In this document: positions 46,134-56,770 of the stretch, piece after piece
Layout of the letters: the number at the start of each line of letters is the position of its first letter
Numbering within the stretch: position 1 is the stretch's first letter
DNA from: Collinsella sp. zg1085
Lineage (GTDB): Bacteria; Actinomycetota; Coriobacteriia; Coriobacteriales; Coriobacteriaceae
Reading direction: 5' to 3'
Assembly (NCBI RefSeq): GCF_018889955.1
Contig: NZ_CP076545.1
Coordinates: 1,302,001-1,366,000 of the forward strand
Length of the DNA stretch: 64,000 bases
Translations under genes and position numbers: made by a program
The notes under the pieces: model-generated
Seen by the model: only the letters and a program-made list of their open reading frames with translations
The model's database searches: none
Told to the model about the DNA's origin: nothing

Positions 46134-46806
46134 CGTGAATATGCTCCTCTCGATGCCACTCATGCTGAGGAACTTCTACTAACGAACCCGCACGCAAACG
46201 CACAACGCGGTCAACAAACGGAGACGCTTCTGCAAGTTGGTGCGTAATAACAACAATGGTTCTGCCGTGCGTCTGAAGCTCCTGCAGGATATGGTACAGC
46301 TCGTGTGAAAACTCTTTATCGATACCCGTTGTTGGCTCATCAAGCAAAATGAGGGACGCATCTTTTACCAATGCTAGTAACAGACCCACGCGCTGGAGTT
46401 GACCGCCTGAGAGCTGGTCAAGGCGCTTATCAAGATGCTTTTCTAAGCCCACCATTCTAATAATCTCTTCAACCGAATCTCTGCGGTGCAAATAACGCAG
46501 ATGCACCGATACCAGCTCGGAGATGGTGGTTGGAAAAAACTTATAGCTCCTCACCGCATCTTGCGACACATACGCCACGTCGCGGTAGTGGTTATCTTTG
46601 GAAATGGCATCTCCAAAAAGGCGAATTTCGCCAGAGGTGGGTGTAAGGTTTCCAAGCATCAGATTCATGAGCGTGCTTTTGCCAGCGCCATTCTCGCCCA
46701 CCAGCGCCAATAACTCCCCCGCCTCAACCTGTAGCTCAAGGTTGCGCAAAATTGGGTCTTCTTCGTATGAGAAGCAAAGATTATCTATCTCAATGACGTT
46801 AAGCAT
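46120..46806 (-). CDS. Zinc ABC transporter ATPase (ZnuC/AdcC-like)
   Basis: 228 residues with GENGAGKST, LSGGQLQRVGLLLALVKDASLILLDEPTTGID and an H-loop ITHQ. Its start overlaps the binding-protein gene by eight bases and its end overlaps the permease gene by 14, so the three are tightly coupled. Length and motifs match metal-uptake ATPases. Confidence 0.93.
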   Translation of the reverse strand: MLNVIEIDNLCFSYEEDPILRNLELQVEAGELLALVGENGAGKSTLMNLMLGNLTPTSGEIRLFGDAISKDNHYRDVAYVSQDAVRSYKFFPTTISELVSVHLRYLHRRDSVEEIIRMVGLEKHLDKRLDQLSGGQLQRVGLLLALVKDASLILLDEPTTGIDKEFSHELYHILQELQTHGRTIVVITHQLAEASPFVDRVVRLRAGSLVEVPQHEWHREEHIHDACL

Positions 46807-47812
46807 TCAAAGAGTCCAGCAGTGCATCGAGGTTTTGTTCCATAAGCCTGAGATAACCCAGCTCTGCCTCTTCATCAGTCAAACTCTCCATGGTGTAGAG
46901 CGTTCCTGTTTTGACATGCGTGTTCTCAGCCAGTGTTTGAGCTACCTTGGGAGTTGCCTTACCCTCAAAAAAGATAGTTGTAATATTATGCGCTTTAACA
47001 AAGTCAGCAATGGTTGCAAGCTCAGCGGCAGAAGGCTCCTCATCGGGAGAAATACCTGTTACAGCAACCTGCTTGAGCTGGTAGTCATGCGCAAGATAGT
47101 TAAAGGCGGCGTGTGACACTACAAAATAGCGCTCGGTACTCTTAACCTGAGATAATTCACTTTCAAAACGTGCGTCAAGAGCCTTAAAGCCTCTAAGCTC
47201 CTGCTCGTAATTCTGCTGATACTCCTCAGCATGTTCTGGGTCAAGCGCAGCAACTTTTTCATAAATTGCTTGCAGCTCATACATTGCGTTTTTGATAGAC
47301 AGCCACGTATGCGGATTGACGGAGCTATGCTCTTTGTGGTCGTGGTCGTCGTGGTCCTCGTGGTCGTCGTGCTCATCATTGTGGTCGTGCTCGTCGTGGT
47401 CGTGACCGCCACCCTCAAGCAGGGTTAAACCCTCCGACAAATCTAAAAACTTGTTGTCGTCATGTACAACGCCTTTAAGGTCATCAATAAAGGCTTCCAT
47501 ACCAGCACCGTTAAAGATAATCAAATCAGCATCAGATACGGCAGCCATATCGCTTGTTTGCAGCTCAAAATCATGCGGCTCTTGGTTGCCCTTAATGATG
47601 GTCTTAACATCCATCCTGTCCCCTACCACGCGCTTGGTAAGGTCATAAACTGGGAAAAAGGTGGTGTAAATGGTTTTTTTGTCGCTTGTATCCAGCGTAG
47701 AACCTGCCATATTTTTAGCACCCTGAGCACAACCCACAAGACCGCCCGAAAGAAGAGCGCCCATTGCCAAACCGGCTGTTGTACGCAGCATATGTCTACG
47801 AGTAATATTCAT
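46799..47812 (-). CDS. Zinc-binding lipoprotein (ZnuA/AdcA-like)
   Basis: 337 residues with a twin-arginine stretch (TRRHML), a hydrophobic segment and the lipobox GGLVGC (Cys 28). The cluster A-1 fold is shown by TTFFPVYDLTKRVVGD, NQEPHDFE and SVNPHTWLS, with metal-binding histidines in those motifs and in VVSHAAFNYLA. A long His/Asp-rich loop (residues about 137-162, HDHDEHDHNDEHDDHEDHDD) is the mark of zinc-specific rather than manganese-specific members. It is the first gene of the operon, behind a Zur-like palindrome. Confidence 0.95.
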   Translation of the reverse strand: MNITRRHMLRTTAGLAMGALLSGGLVGCAQGAKNMAGSTLDTSDKKTIYTTFFPVYDLTKRVVGDRMDVKTIIKGNQEPHDFELQTSDMAAVSDADLIIFNGAGMEAFIDDLKGVVHDDNKFLDLSEGLTLLEGGGHDHDEHDHNDEHDDHEDHDDHDHKEHSSVNPHTWLSIKNAMYELQAIYEKVAALDPEHAEEYQQNYEQELRGFKALDARFESELSQVKSTERYFVVSHAAFNYLAHDYQLKQVAVTGISPDEEPSAAELATIADFVKAHNITTIFFEGKATPKVAQTLAENTHVKTGTLYTMESLTDEEAELGYLRLMEQNLDALLDSLNA

Positions 47813-47840
47813 AACACACCCTCAACTCGTCAATCGTGAA

Positions 47841-47855
47841 TGAAATTGAATTTCA
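47841..47855. promoter_or_regulatory. Zur-like palindrome upstream of the zinc operon
   Basis: TGAAATTGAATTTCA is a 15-base palindrome (TGAAATT-N-AATTTCA) 28 bases before the znuA-like start. It resembles Zur/Fur boxes, and a second half site (AATTTCAATTT) follows at 47861-47871. Zur would repress the operon when zinc is ample. Confidence 0.7.
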
Positions 47856-48004
47856 ACTCCAATTTCAATTTGCAGTGGAAAGCCTACCACGCTTGGTGGC
47901 GCTTGTCAGCTAAAAACCTAAGTTCCAAAAATTGCCAAAAGTTTTGCGCAAGCAATGTGTGCCGCGCGGCGCCTGCTAAAACAAACGCCGCCCTTATGCA
48001 CGTA

Positions 48005-49693
48005 CTATTTAGAAAGGCTCTCGCGCAACAGCTGATTAAACAACTTAGGATTGCCTTTGCCTTGGCTTGCCCGCATGCACTGCCCTACCAGAAAACCAAT
48101 AACCTTCTCGTTGCCATTACGATACTGTTGAGCCTGCTCAGCGCATGCGCTTAACACCTCATCAACAATGGGCATAAGAGCGCCCGTATCGCTTACCTGA
48201 CGCATGCCATGCTCGTCTACCAAAACACCCGGTGCCTTATGCTCGCTCAGCATAAGCGCTGCCACCTCAGCAGCCTGATTAGAACTAATGGCTTCAGTTG
48301 CCAGTAACGCCGCCAGCTCTGCTGTATACGCGGGTTTTAGCTCATCAAGACTATCGACCGCCGTCTCTGCCTTACGGGCAGCAGCCAGCTCATTTACCAT
48401 GAGGTTTGCAATAATTTGCGCATATTTGCCCTCACTGGCTAAACACGCTGCTTCAAAGTGCTTTGCAACTACCGGGTCAGCTGCAAGCTGGGCTGCATCT
48501 GAGGCCTTAATGCCAAAGTCACCTACATAACGTGCCTCTTTAGCATCGGGAAGCTCAGGCAACTCATCAGCAAGCTGCTGAATAAAGGCCTCACTCAACT
48601 CAACCGGCTCAAGGTCTGGGTCAGGGAACAGACGATAATCATCAGCTGTTTCTTTAACACGCATAACTACCGTACGACGACGGCTGGGCTCCCAATGACG
48701 CGTCTCCTGATAGATGGTGCCACCCTCTTCAAGCACCTCAGCCTGACGACAAATCTCATATGCCAAGCCATCGTGCAGCGCCTTAAAAGAGTTAAGGTTT
48801 TTCAGCTCCGTTTTGGTGCCAAGCGTTGTGTCACCGCGGCGGCGCAGACTAACGTTACCGTCGCAGCGCATAGAACCGTGCTCCATAGAGCAGTCTGATA
48901 TGCCGATGGTTAAGAAGATGCGGCGGAGTTTTTCCATAAACAGCCGTGCTTCTTCGGGGGTGCGCAAATCAGGCTCGGTTACCAGCTCAATAAGGGGTGT
49001 GCCGCAGCGATTGTAGTCAATGAGGCTGTCCGCTGCAGCGGTAATACGTCCCTCTTCGCCGCCACGATGAAGCATTTTTGCCGCGTCTTCTTCAAGATGA
49101 ATGCGCAAAATTCGGATAGGAACCTCATAGCTTCCGTCCTCGGCGCGCACCGGATATGCAAGGTCTGCGGTATCGTAGGCACTCATCTGCGCCAAAGCAG
49201 AACGGGGCGTATCGGTTTCGGGAAGCTGAGCTGCCATCTGGCTTGAAAGCCCGCTTGCATGCGCACTTGCCGATGCCAAACTCGCTGCTTCACCAGCGCC
49301 AAAAGCGCACGCAGGACGCTCGGCAGCACCGCGACCGCTCACCCGTAAACGAAGCTGTCCATGCATGCAAAATGCCACTGGCCCCTGCGTGGTTTGAAAG
49401 TTTTTGGCCATATCAGGATAAAAATAATGCTTGCGATAAAACATCGAACGCCGCTGAATATCGCAATTGGTGGCAAGTCCAGCCTTCACGATAGCAGCAA
49501 TTGCCCCTTCGTTAGGAACCGGCAAGGCACCGGGCATACCTAGGCAAACGGGGCACACATGCGTATTGGGTTCGTCCTCATAGCTCAGTGCGCAGTTGCA
49601 AAACATTTTGCTAGTAAGCGTTGTAAGCTCGGTATGAATCTCCAAGCCAATAACTGCTTCCCAGTCGTTCAAAACCTCAGCAAGTTCTTTCAT
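48005..49693 (-). CDS. gatB: Aspartyl/glutamyl-tRNA(Asn/Gln) amidotransferase subunit B with an insertion
   Basis: 562 residues from the ATG at 49693, nine bases after GGGGAGGT. It shows WEAVIGLEIHTEL, RKHYFYPDMAKNFQ (usual KNYQ), RIHLEEDAAKMLH, LIDYNRCGTPLIELVTEPD and the C-terminal YqeY-like tail. GatB converts misacylated Glu-tRNA(Gln) or Asp-tRNA(Asn) using ammonia from GatA. Between VAFCMHGQLRL and SYEVPIRILRIHLEEDA there is an Ala/Ser-rich insertion of roughly 65 residues not found in ordinary GatB (about 475-500 residues). It is last in the gatCAB operon. Confidence 0.95.
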   Translation of the reverse strand: MKELAEVLNDWEAVIGLEIHTELTTLTSKMFCNCALSYEDEPNTHVCPVCLGMPGALPVPNEGAIAAIVKAGLATNCDIQRRSMFYRKHYFYPDMAKNFQTTQGPVAFCMHGQLRLRVSGRGAAERPACAFGAGEAASLASASAHASGLSSQMAAQLPETDTPRSALAQMSAYDTADLAYPVRAEDGSYEVPIRILRIHLEEDAAKMLHRGGEEGRITAAADSLIDYNRCGTPLIELVTEPDLRTPEEARLFMEKLRRIFLTIGISDCSMEHGSMRCDGNVSLRRRGDTTLGTKTELKNLNSFKALHDGLAYEICRQAEVLEEGGTIYQETRHWEPSRRRTVVMRVKETADDYRLFPDPDLEPVELSEAFIQQLADELPELPDAKEARYVGDFGIKASDAAQLAADPVVAKHFEAACLASEGKYAQIIANLMVNELAAARKAETAVDSLDELKPAYTAELAALLATEAISSNQAAEVAALMLSEHKAPGVLVDEHGMRQVSDTGALMPIVDEVLSACAEQAQQYRNGNEKVIGFLVGQCMRASQGKGNPKLFNQLLRESLSK

Positions 49694-49695
49694 AG

Positions 49696-51204
49696 CTAAG
49701 CTACCTCCCCACAAGCAAAGGCCGGAGCCACGCCCAGTCGCGGTTTGCCCAACGAATCTGCAAACGCGCGCTCAATAGCAAAGGCATAGCGCAACAAATT
49801 AGCATCGCCGCGCGCAGGTCCTTGCAGCTGTACGCCCACTGGAAGGCCAGTATCCTTGCCCAAACCAACCGGCACGCTGATACCGCAGTTGCCTGCAATG
49901 TTGAGCGAAATGGTATAGAGGTCGCTCAAATACATTTGTGTTGGATTTGATAGTTCTCCATGCTTAAACGCGGTGCGTGGACAAGCAGGCATGAGAATAG
50001 TGTCTACCTGCTTAAATGCCGCTGTGTAATCTTCCATAATAAGGGTGCGTGCTTTTTGTGCGGCATAATAATAGGTGTCATACACCCCGCTTGACAGCAG
50101 ATATGCGCCCAAGAACTGACGACGCTTTGCCTCGCGTCCAAAACCCTGCGAGCGAGACAGACCTACCTGCTGAGATAAATTGTGAGCATCGGGTGCTTGA
50201 TGTCCATAGCGAATACCATCAAAGCGCGCTAGATTTGAGAACGCCTCGGACGGACCGATAACGTAATAAGCAGCAATTGCTGCATCAAGGTGTGGCAAAT
50301 CAACTTCAATAAGGGTAGCGCCAGCATCTTCAAGCGCGTGAGCGGCTTCCCACACTGCCGTTTGTACTTCATCTGATAATCCCTCTGCCTCCATAAAGGC
50401 GGGGATAATCCCCACGCGCACGCCGTCAACACCTTCGGCAAGCTGAGCGGTGCAATCAACGTCAAGCGCATAATGTGTGCCATCGAGTGGGTCTTTTCCA
50501 CCAGCAAGCAAAGCATTCATGGCATGAGCAACATCGGTAACGCTTCGCCCCATAGGACCCACCTGATCAAGTGAGCTACCAAAAGCTGTAACGCCATAGC
50601 GACTAACCGCGCCATAGCTTGGCTTCATGCCCACAATGCCGCAAAGTGCGGCAGGCTGGCGAATTGAGCCGCCTGTGTCAGAGCCTAAGGCAAGCGTTGC
50701 CTCTCCGGCTGCTACTGCCGCTGCAGAACCTCCCGAACTGCCACCCGGTACGCGGGTAATATCCCAGGGGTTATTTGTTGGCTTAAAAGCAGAGTTTTCT
50801 GTCGTTGAGCCAAAGGCAAACTCATCCATGTTTACTTTGCCCATCGGAATACAGCCTGCTGCGAGCATACGTGAAACACAGGTTGCGGTATACGGACTCT
50901 CAAACTGCTCAAGCATACGTGACGCACAGGTTGTGCGCGAGCCCACGAGATTCATATTATCTTTTATGGCAAGGGGAACGCCAGCTAATGGAGGCAGGCT
51001 CTCACCTGCTGCACGGCGCGCATCTAGGGCATCTGCCTGTGCGCAAGCCAGCTCAGGCGTAACCTGAATGTAGGCCTGTACCTGCGTATCTTTTGCTGCA
51101 ATGGCGGCAAGGCTTGCCTCAGTGACCTCACGCGCAGAAAAGCTTCCAGAAACAATACCGGCACTTATTTCGGTGGCGCTCATCTCATCAAAGTACAAAC
51201 TCAC
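49696..51204 (-). CDS. gatA: Amidotransferase subunit A
   Basis: 502 residues, amidase signature family. The Ser-cisSer-Lys triad is visible in AIKDN (Lys) and in GSDTGGSIRQPAALCG (the two serines); PGGSSGGSAAAV is also typical. GTG start shares its G with the TAG stop of gatC (TAGTG), so translation is coupled; an ATG seven codons downstream is an alternative. It hydrolyses glutamine and passes ammonia to GatB. Confidence 0.96.
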   Translation of the reverse strand: MSLYFDEMSATEISAGIVSGSFSAREVTEASLAAIAAKDTQVQAYIQVTPELACAQADALDARRAAGESLPPLAGVPLAIKDNMNLVGSRTTCASRMLEQFESPYTATCVSRMLAAGCIPMGKVNMDEFAFGSTTENSAFKPTNNPWDITRVPGGSSGGSAAAVAAGEATLALGSDTGGSIRQPAALCGIVGMKPSYGAVSRYGVTAFGSSLDQVGPMGRSVTDVAHAMNALLAGGKDPLDGTHYALDVDCTAQLAEGVDGVRVGIIPAFMEAEGLSDEVQTAVWEAAHALEDAGATLIEVDLPHLDAAIAAYYVIGPSEAFSNLARFDGIRYGHQAPDAHNLSQQVGLSRSQGFGREAKRRQFLGAYLLSSGVYDTYYYAAQKARTLIMEDYTAAFKQVDTILMPACPRTAFKHGELSNPTQMYLSDLYTISLNIAGNCGISVPVGLGKDTGLPVGVQLQGPARGDANLLRYAFAIERAFADSLGKPRLGVAPAFACGEVA

Positions 51205-51515
51205 TACGATACGCCTCCCTCACCCAAGATAGAGGGGACCCGGAAGCTCCCGTCTTCGTGTTGAGCAGCATTTGCAAGGGCCTCATCACGGGTCAAATTG
51301 CGCTCAGGTGATAAGACATCAGCACGCAACGTAGCATCAATAAGCTCGTTTGGGTGAAACGTCGGCTCAACATCGCACGTAGCATAATCACGTATGGGTT
51401 CGAGCACCTGAATGGCGTCGTTAAGATAGTTTGTCATTTCTTGCAGTTCATCGCCTACAAGAGGAATGCACACAAATTCAGCGAGGTCAGCGACCTCTTG
51501 TTCAGTGAGCGCCAT
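51204..51515 (-). CDS. gatC: Amidotransferase subunit C
   Basis: 103 residues from the ATG at 51515, just after GAAAGGAAGG; the open frame continues upstream without a ribosome site. MALTEQEVADLAEFVCIPL starts the GatC helices, and DVEPTFHP plus the C-terminal VPSILGEGGVS match the family. It stabilises the GatA-GatB complex. Confidence 0.93.
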   Translation of the reverse strand: MALTEQEVADLAEFVCIPLVGDELQEMTNYLNDAIQVLEPIRDYATCDVEPTFHPNELIDATLRADVLSPERNLTRDEALANAAQHEDGSFRVPSILGEGGVS

Positions 51516-51642
51516 GACCTTCCTTTCTGGGATACGCACTTCACACAGACGCGCTTCATTATAGTGGCGCAAGAGCATAAATGCGCGCGGACGCACACTT
51601 AGTTGCATAATTTAATCGAGTAGCATCAGGCGGTGCTAGGCG

Positions 51643-51713
51643 GGTGGCATTAAGTCAAGTGGTGCTTAGTCAGGCCGGTAGCGCTTAGTCAAGCAGGCGG
51701 TGCTTGGGCAAGC
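51643..51713. repeat. Degenerate 16-21 bp tandem repeat at the luxS 3' end
   Basis: Four unequal units around GGTGCTTAGTCAAGC lie at about 51643-51660, 51661-51676, 51677-51697 and 51698-51713. The last units run into the final codons of luxS. Decay is strong, so the phase is approximate. Confidence 0.5.
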
Positions 51714-52207
51714 GGCGACGGATACAGTAACCGGCGCTCGTCCCCCGCTTCTGCATGCACCAAATCACGGGCAAGATAGCGCTTGGCAAGCCAGCGTGCC
51801 ATATCCAGGTTTTGGTCAAGATAATTTCCGCAGGCAGCAGGTGTAGCACCGGGAATTTCTGCGGTAAAATCGCGCACGAATGTGAAAAGCTCTATAACAA
51901 GAGGCAAAATCTCCGCGCTGCTTAGCTTGCCAAACACTACCAGATAAAACCCCGTACGACAGCCCATGGGACCAAAATACACCACGCGATTTGCCCAGTC
52001 TGGGTGATTGCGCGCAAACGTTGCACCTAAGTGCTCGATGGTATGGCACTCAGCGGTATTCATAACAGGCTCGCGGTTAGGAGAAGTAAGGCGCAGGTCA
52101 AAAGTGCTCACCACCGCGCCTGTTGCAGGGTCAACATCTTGGCGCGACAAATAGACCCCCGGCATAAGGCGCTCGTGGTCGATAGTAAAACTTGCAATGG
52201 TATCCAT
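51689..52207 (-). CDS. luxS: S-ribosylhomocysteine lyase LuxS
   Basis: 172 residues with the metal-binding HTIEH motif, ECHTIEHL context, and GPMGCRTGFYLVV with the catalytic cysteine. It splits S-ribosylhomocysteine into homocysteine and the AI-2 precursor in the activated methyl cycle. The last ten residues (YPSPLAQAPPA) come from the tandem repeat zone and are probably a variable tail. It stands alone. Confidence 0.95.
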   Translation of the reverse strand: MDTIASFTIDHERLMPGVYLSRQDVDPATGAVVSTFDLRLTSPNREPVMNTAECHTIEHLGATFARNHPDWANRVVYFGPMGCRTGFYLVVFGKLSSAEILPLVIELFTFVRDFTAEIPGATPAACGNYLDQNLDMARWLAKRYLARDLVHAEAGDERRLLYPSPLAQAPPA

Positions 52208-52267
52208 GATACGTTGCTCTCACTCTCGAATGAACTCAGTACAAGGCACGTGTTGAATCCCCTATAG

Positions 52268-53208
52268 TATAGGCTCCTCTTCATACAGAGGTCAGCAAAA
52301 GTATGTTCTGAATCATCAAAGTAGTTGCAATGTCAAAGCTAATCAATTTGACGTTCAAATAACATCGCTGAGTTACATACTGGCAAAACTGCAAGTTTGA
52401 TGTTCGGATAACGCCTCTGAGCTGCACTTTGTCAAAAGCGGCGAGTTAACGTACGAAAAGCGCCTCTAAACAGCGTATCTGAGCTGTGCTTTGGCAAAAA
52501 TGACTAATTTGACGCAAAAATCTGTCATTTTTTACTAATTTGACGTAAAGAGACAACTGTAGTTTTTCTCGCAGTTTATCTACCTGCGCTTTTGCTCAAA
52601 AAATATTAACCCGCTGGGTTATAGAGAGTACTTTTTCGTCAGTTTTGCCAAAGCGACAGGTGTAACTTAACTATGTGACAAGAGCGCTAGCACCCGATAC
52701 GGCGTTATAGTGCTGCTTTTTCGTTCTACAATGCGATGTTGGTACGCTCTTCCAACATGTAACGCCGCATTATTGGAACTCCACTACAATACGAACACCT
52801 ACTCCAATGTCGTTATGTTTTTGAAACCGCATGGGTACTTTGAACAAACAATGTCCTCAGGTAATTGCAAAACTAATAAGTTCTGGGAGCAAATCAATGT
52901 AATGTACGAATTTTTGCCAGTAGTCCGAGTATAGGGGGTCTGTACAATAAAAGTTTTCAACATTTCCGCAGGATTTATGCTTTAGTTGAACGAAGTGTAC
53001 TTGAGGTCTTTAGAAAAATTCGTACATTAAGTTAGTTTCCCTCAAAACGACTCCCCCATGCAGCATAATACGCGTCTTTTAACAAAGAGCGAGACGGCAC
53101 ATATCAAAAGCTCTTACAAAGCCTTAATGCGTAATGCTCCCCTGTCCATTGAAAGCTAGAAACCCTCAGCTAAACAAAAGCCGTCCCACTAAACACGCCC
53201 TTAGATGT
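52268..53208. other. Gene-poor region
   Basis: About 940 bases between luxS and pflA. No open frame has a good ribosome site and family match; the 74-residue frame at 52710-52934 is not convincing. The left part holds the 50-bp repeat array; the right part is AT-rich with nothing I can assign. Confidence 0.6.
52347..52554. repeat. Degenerate tandem array of about 50-bp units
   Basis: Units start at 52347 (49 bases), 52396 (50), 52446 (62), 52508 (31) and 52539 (partial). Each opens with TTTGACGT or a close variant, often continuing GCCTCTGAGCTG and ending TGGCAAAA-type. Similarity is clear by eye between the first three. Confidence 0.7.
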
Positions 53209-54006
53209 CTACTTTGTGCGCACGTGTTTCATACCAGCAAGTACTGCTTGACGAAGCTCAGGCAGACGCTCCTTATCCATAGCTCGTACACCTTCTAGCT
53301 TATAGCTCAAGCCAAGTTGCTCGTACTTATTTACACCCATCGTGTGGTATGGCAGCATTTCAAGCCCAACAATATTTCGCCAAGAACCAATAAGCTTTCC
53401 CAGCTCAAAGCACTCATGAGTTGTATCAGTAATGCCGGGCACAACCACATGGCGAATAATAGTTTTAATCTTTCGACGTGCCAGCTCATCACCAAATGCA
53501 AGAATACGCTCAGGAGCCTGACCGGTTAGCTGCCTATGCCCGATGGAATCACTATGCTTAATGTCGAGTAATACCAAATCGGTCTCGGCAAATACACGCT
53601 CAAAACGTTCTATCTGGTTTGTATCAAAGGCGAAACCGCAGGTATCGAGACAGGTATGTACAAATCCTAGCTCACCATGATGCATAGCATAAAAGTAGTC
53701 GCCCACAAACTCAGGCTGCAACAGCGGTTCGCCACCTGTAACGGTTACGCCACCCGACTTATAAAAGCTGCGCTTGCGCTTAAACTGATCGATAAGGTCT
53801 TCGACGCGAACAAGCGTACCTGCATGTGTCTTCCACGTATCGGGGTTATGACAATACGCACAACGCATAGGACAGCCCTGCGTAAACACAACAAAACGAA
53901 TACCTGGCCCGTCAACGGTACCCATGGTTTCGACTGAGTGAATGCGTCCCAGCGTATAGGCGCTCGGTGTTGTGTCTTTATACTGCTCAGGCGTTATGCG
54001 ACCCAT
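53209..54006 (-). CDS. pflA: Pyruvate formate-lyase activating enzyme
   Basis: 265 residues from the ATG at 54006, with AAGGGG upstream. The radical SAM CxxxCxxC is in CPMRCAYCHNPDTW, followed by SGGVTVTGGEPLLQPEFV and DLVLLDIKHSDS. It installs the glycyl radical on PFL. It is the third gene of a group with the zinc alcohol dehydrogenase and a COG0523 GTPase, 6 kb from the split PFL genes it should act on. Confidence 0.95.
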   Translation of the reverse strand: MGRITPEQYKDTTPSAYTLGRIHSVETMGTVDGPGIRFVVFTQGCPMRCAYCHNPDTWKTHAGTLVRVEDLIDQFKRKRSFYKSGGVTVTGGEPLLQPEFVGDYFYAMHHGELGFVHTCLDTCGFAFDTNQIERFERVFAETDLVLLDIKHSDSIGHRQLTGQAPERILAFGDELARRKIKTIIRHVVVPGITDTTHECFELGKLIGSWRNIVGLEMLPYHTMGVNKYEQLGLSYKLEGVRAMDKERLPELRQAVLAGMKHVRTK

Positions 54007-54030
54007 ACAAACCCCTTGTACCGGCAAACC

Positions 54031-55185
<1,155 letters not shown>

Positions 55186-55208
55186 GTAGACCTCTCTTTT
55201 TGACCGTA

Positions 55209-55245
55209 TAAAAACTGCGGACGGAGCTTCTGACCCCGTCCGCAG
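55209..55245 (-). terminator. Intrinsic terminator after the alcohol dehydrogenase gene
   Basis: On the minus strand CTGCGGACGG pairs perfectly with CCGTCCGCAG, followed by TTTTTATA. The two downstream genes therefore either have their own promoter or depend on readthrough. Confidence 0.85.
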
Positions 55246-55303
55246 CACGCAACTCAAATACTAACGCTTAGTTTGCATGATTAAAAGCTAAGCAAACAAA
55301 CTG

Positions 55304-56362
55304 TTAGTCAATAACAACAACCGGCTTGATAAGGTCAGCAGGCTTATCACGCATCATGAAGAGAGCCTCTTCGATGTGCTCCCAGCCGTGGAAGACATGG
55401 CTTGCCAGCGGGGAAACATCGAGACGACCAGAGGAGATGAGCGTAGCAAGCTTCTCCATACGCAGACGACCTCCCGGGGTCAGACCACCGCGGATGTCCT
55501 TGTGACCCATGCCAACGCCCCACTCAACGCGCGGAATGGTAACAAACTCGCCGTCGCCGAGGTAGTTAACGTTGCCAATCTTGCCGCCAGCCTTCAGAGC
55601 CTTTACAGCGTCCTGGAAGGTGTCGCAACCGCCACCAGCAACGATAACGCGGTCAACGCCCTCACCGTTGGTCATAGCAAGAACCTGATCGGCAATAGGA
55701 CCATCTTTGTAGGAAACAAAGTCGGTAGCGCCATAGCCACGAGCAGCCTCAACGCACTTAGGACGGGTGCCCACAGCGATGATGCGGGAAGCGCCGCGGA
55801 GATTTGCACCAGCAACGCTCATGAGACCTACAGGACCAATACCAATAACGAGAACGCTGTCACCAAACTGAACGTCAGCCAGCTCAACGCCGTGGAAACC
55901 AGTAGTTACCATGTCGGAAAGCATGCAGGCGTCAACTGGGCTCATGTCGGCAGGCATAAGAGCAAGGTTGCCATCAGCATCGTTTACGTGAATAAGCTCG
56001 GAGAACACGCCGTCCTTGAAGTTGGAGAACTTCCAGCCAGCAAGCATGCCACCGGAGTGCATGGAATAGCCAGCCTGAGCCTCAAGCGAGTTCCAGTCAG
56101 GGGTAATTGCAGGAATAAGTACGCGGTCGCCTGGCTTGAAGTCTTTAACAAGCTCGCCTACCTCAACAATCTCACCGCAGCCCTCGTGGCCGAGAATCAT
56201 GTTGTGGCGCTCGCCAATTGCGCCCTCCCACAGTGTGTGTACGTCGGAGGTGCAGATCGAAACAGCCAGTGGCTTGACGATGGCATCCGCCGGTCCGCAA
56301 ACCGGGTTCTCCTTCTCAATCCAGCCGGACTCGCCGATCTTGAGCATTGCATAACCCTTCAT
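55304..56362 (-). CDS. Zinc-dependent alcohol dehydrogenase, secondary-alcohol type
   Basis: 352 residues, the same length as the Thermoanaerobacter NADP-dependent secondary alcohol dehydrogenase, whose opening (MKGFAMLxIGKxGWIEKExP) it closely follows. Zinc ligands appear as Cys 37 (SICTSD), His 59 (GHEGCGE) and Asp 150 (SDMVTTGFHG). The coenzyme motif is GIGPVG followed by GTRP, pointing to NADP rather than NAD. It reduces ketones or aldehydes during fermentation. The long AT-rich gap upstream has no obvious promoter assigned. Confidence 0.93.
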   Translation of the reverse strand: MKGYAMLKIGESGWIEKENPVCGPADAIVKPLAVSICTSDVHTLWEGAIGERHNMILGHEGCGEIVEVGELVKDFKPGDRVLIPAITPDWNSLEAQAGYSMHSGGMLAGWKFSNFKDGVFSELIHVNDADGNLALMPADMSPVDACMLSDMVTTGFHGVELADVQFGDSVLVIGIGPVGLMSVAGANLRGASRIIAVGTRPKCVEAARGYGATDFVSYKDGPIADQVLAMTNGEGVDRVIVAGGGCDTFQDAVKALKAGGKIGNVNYLGDGEFVTIPRVEWGVGMGHKDIRGGLTPGGRLRMEKLATLISSGRLDVSPLASHVFHGWEHIEEALFMMRDKPADLIKPVVVID

Positions 56363-56770
56363 GTATGCTCCCTTTCTCGCATGGCTGACCCCTCGGATGG
56401 TGTCAGCTCAGCCTTATACATTCAGGCATATTCAGTATACGATATTGCTAGTTTTCACGCTATTTTGATAATATAAGTTTTAATTCTTGTTTTTAATACT
56501 TTATTAGAAAATATGCTGTTGAGTATTCCTTCTCTATAAGTTATAACTTGCGTATTAACAGATTTGAAACCATTTGCGCAGCTCAGTGAAAATGTGAGCA
56601 ATCTAGTAAGAATTTTGCAAACTTCCTGTTTTCCGCGAAGCCTACACACATGTCCTGAGCTGGTGTAAACCAGTAAACAAAAAAGAACCTCATTGGAGTA
56701 TTTTTGCACGGCATTATCTCCCGCATTGGAGTATGCATATATTTCTTTCCATGGTGACAGGCGGTCGATG

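Noticed and set aside
47119-47428. Thr- and Val-rich open frames opposite the znuA-like gene
   Set aside because: They are shadows of the His/Asp-rich loop codons read in other frames.
52710-52934. 74-residue frame in the luxS-pflA gap
   Set aside because: No Shine-Dalgarno site, unusual Cys/Asn composition and no domain; probably chance.
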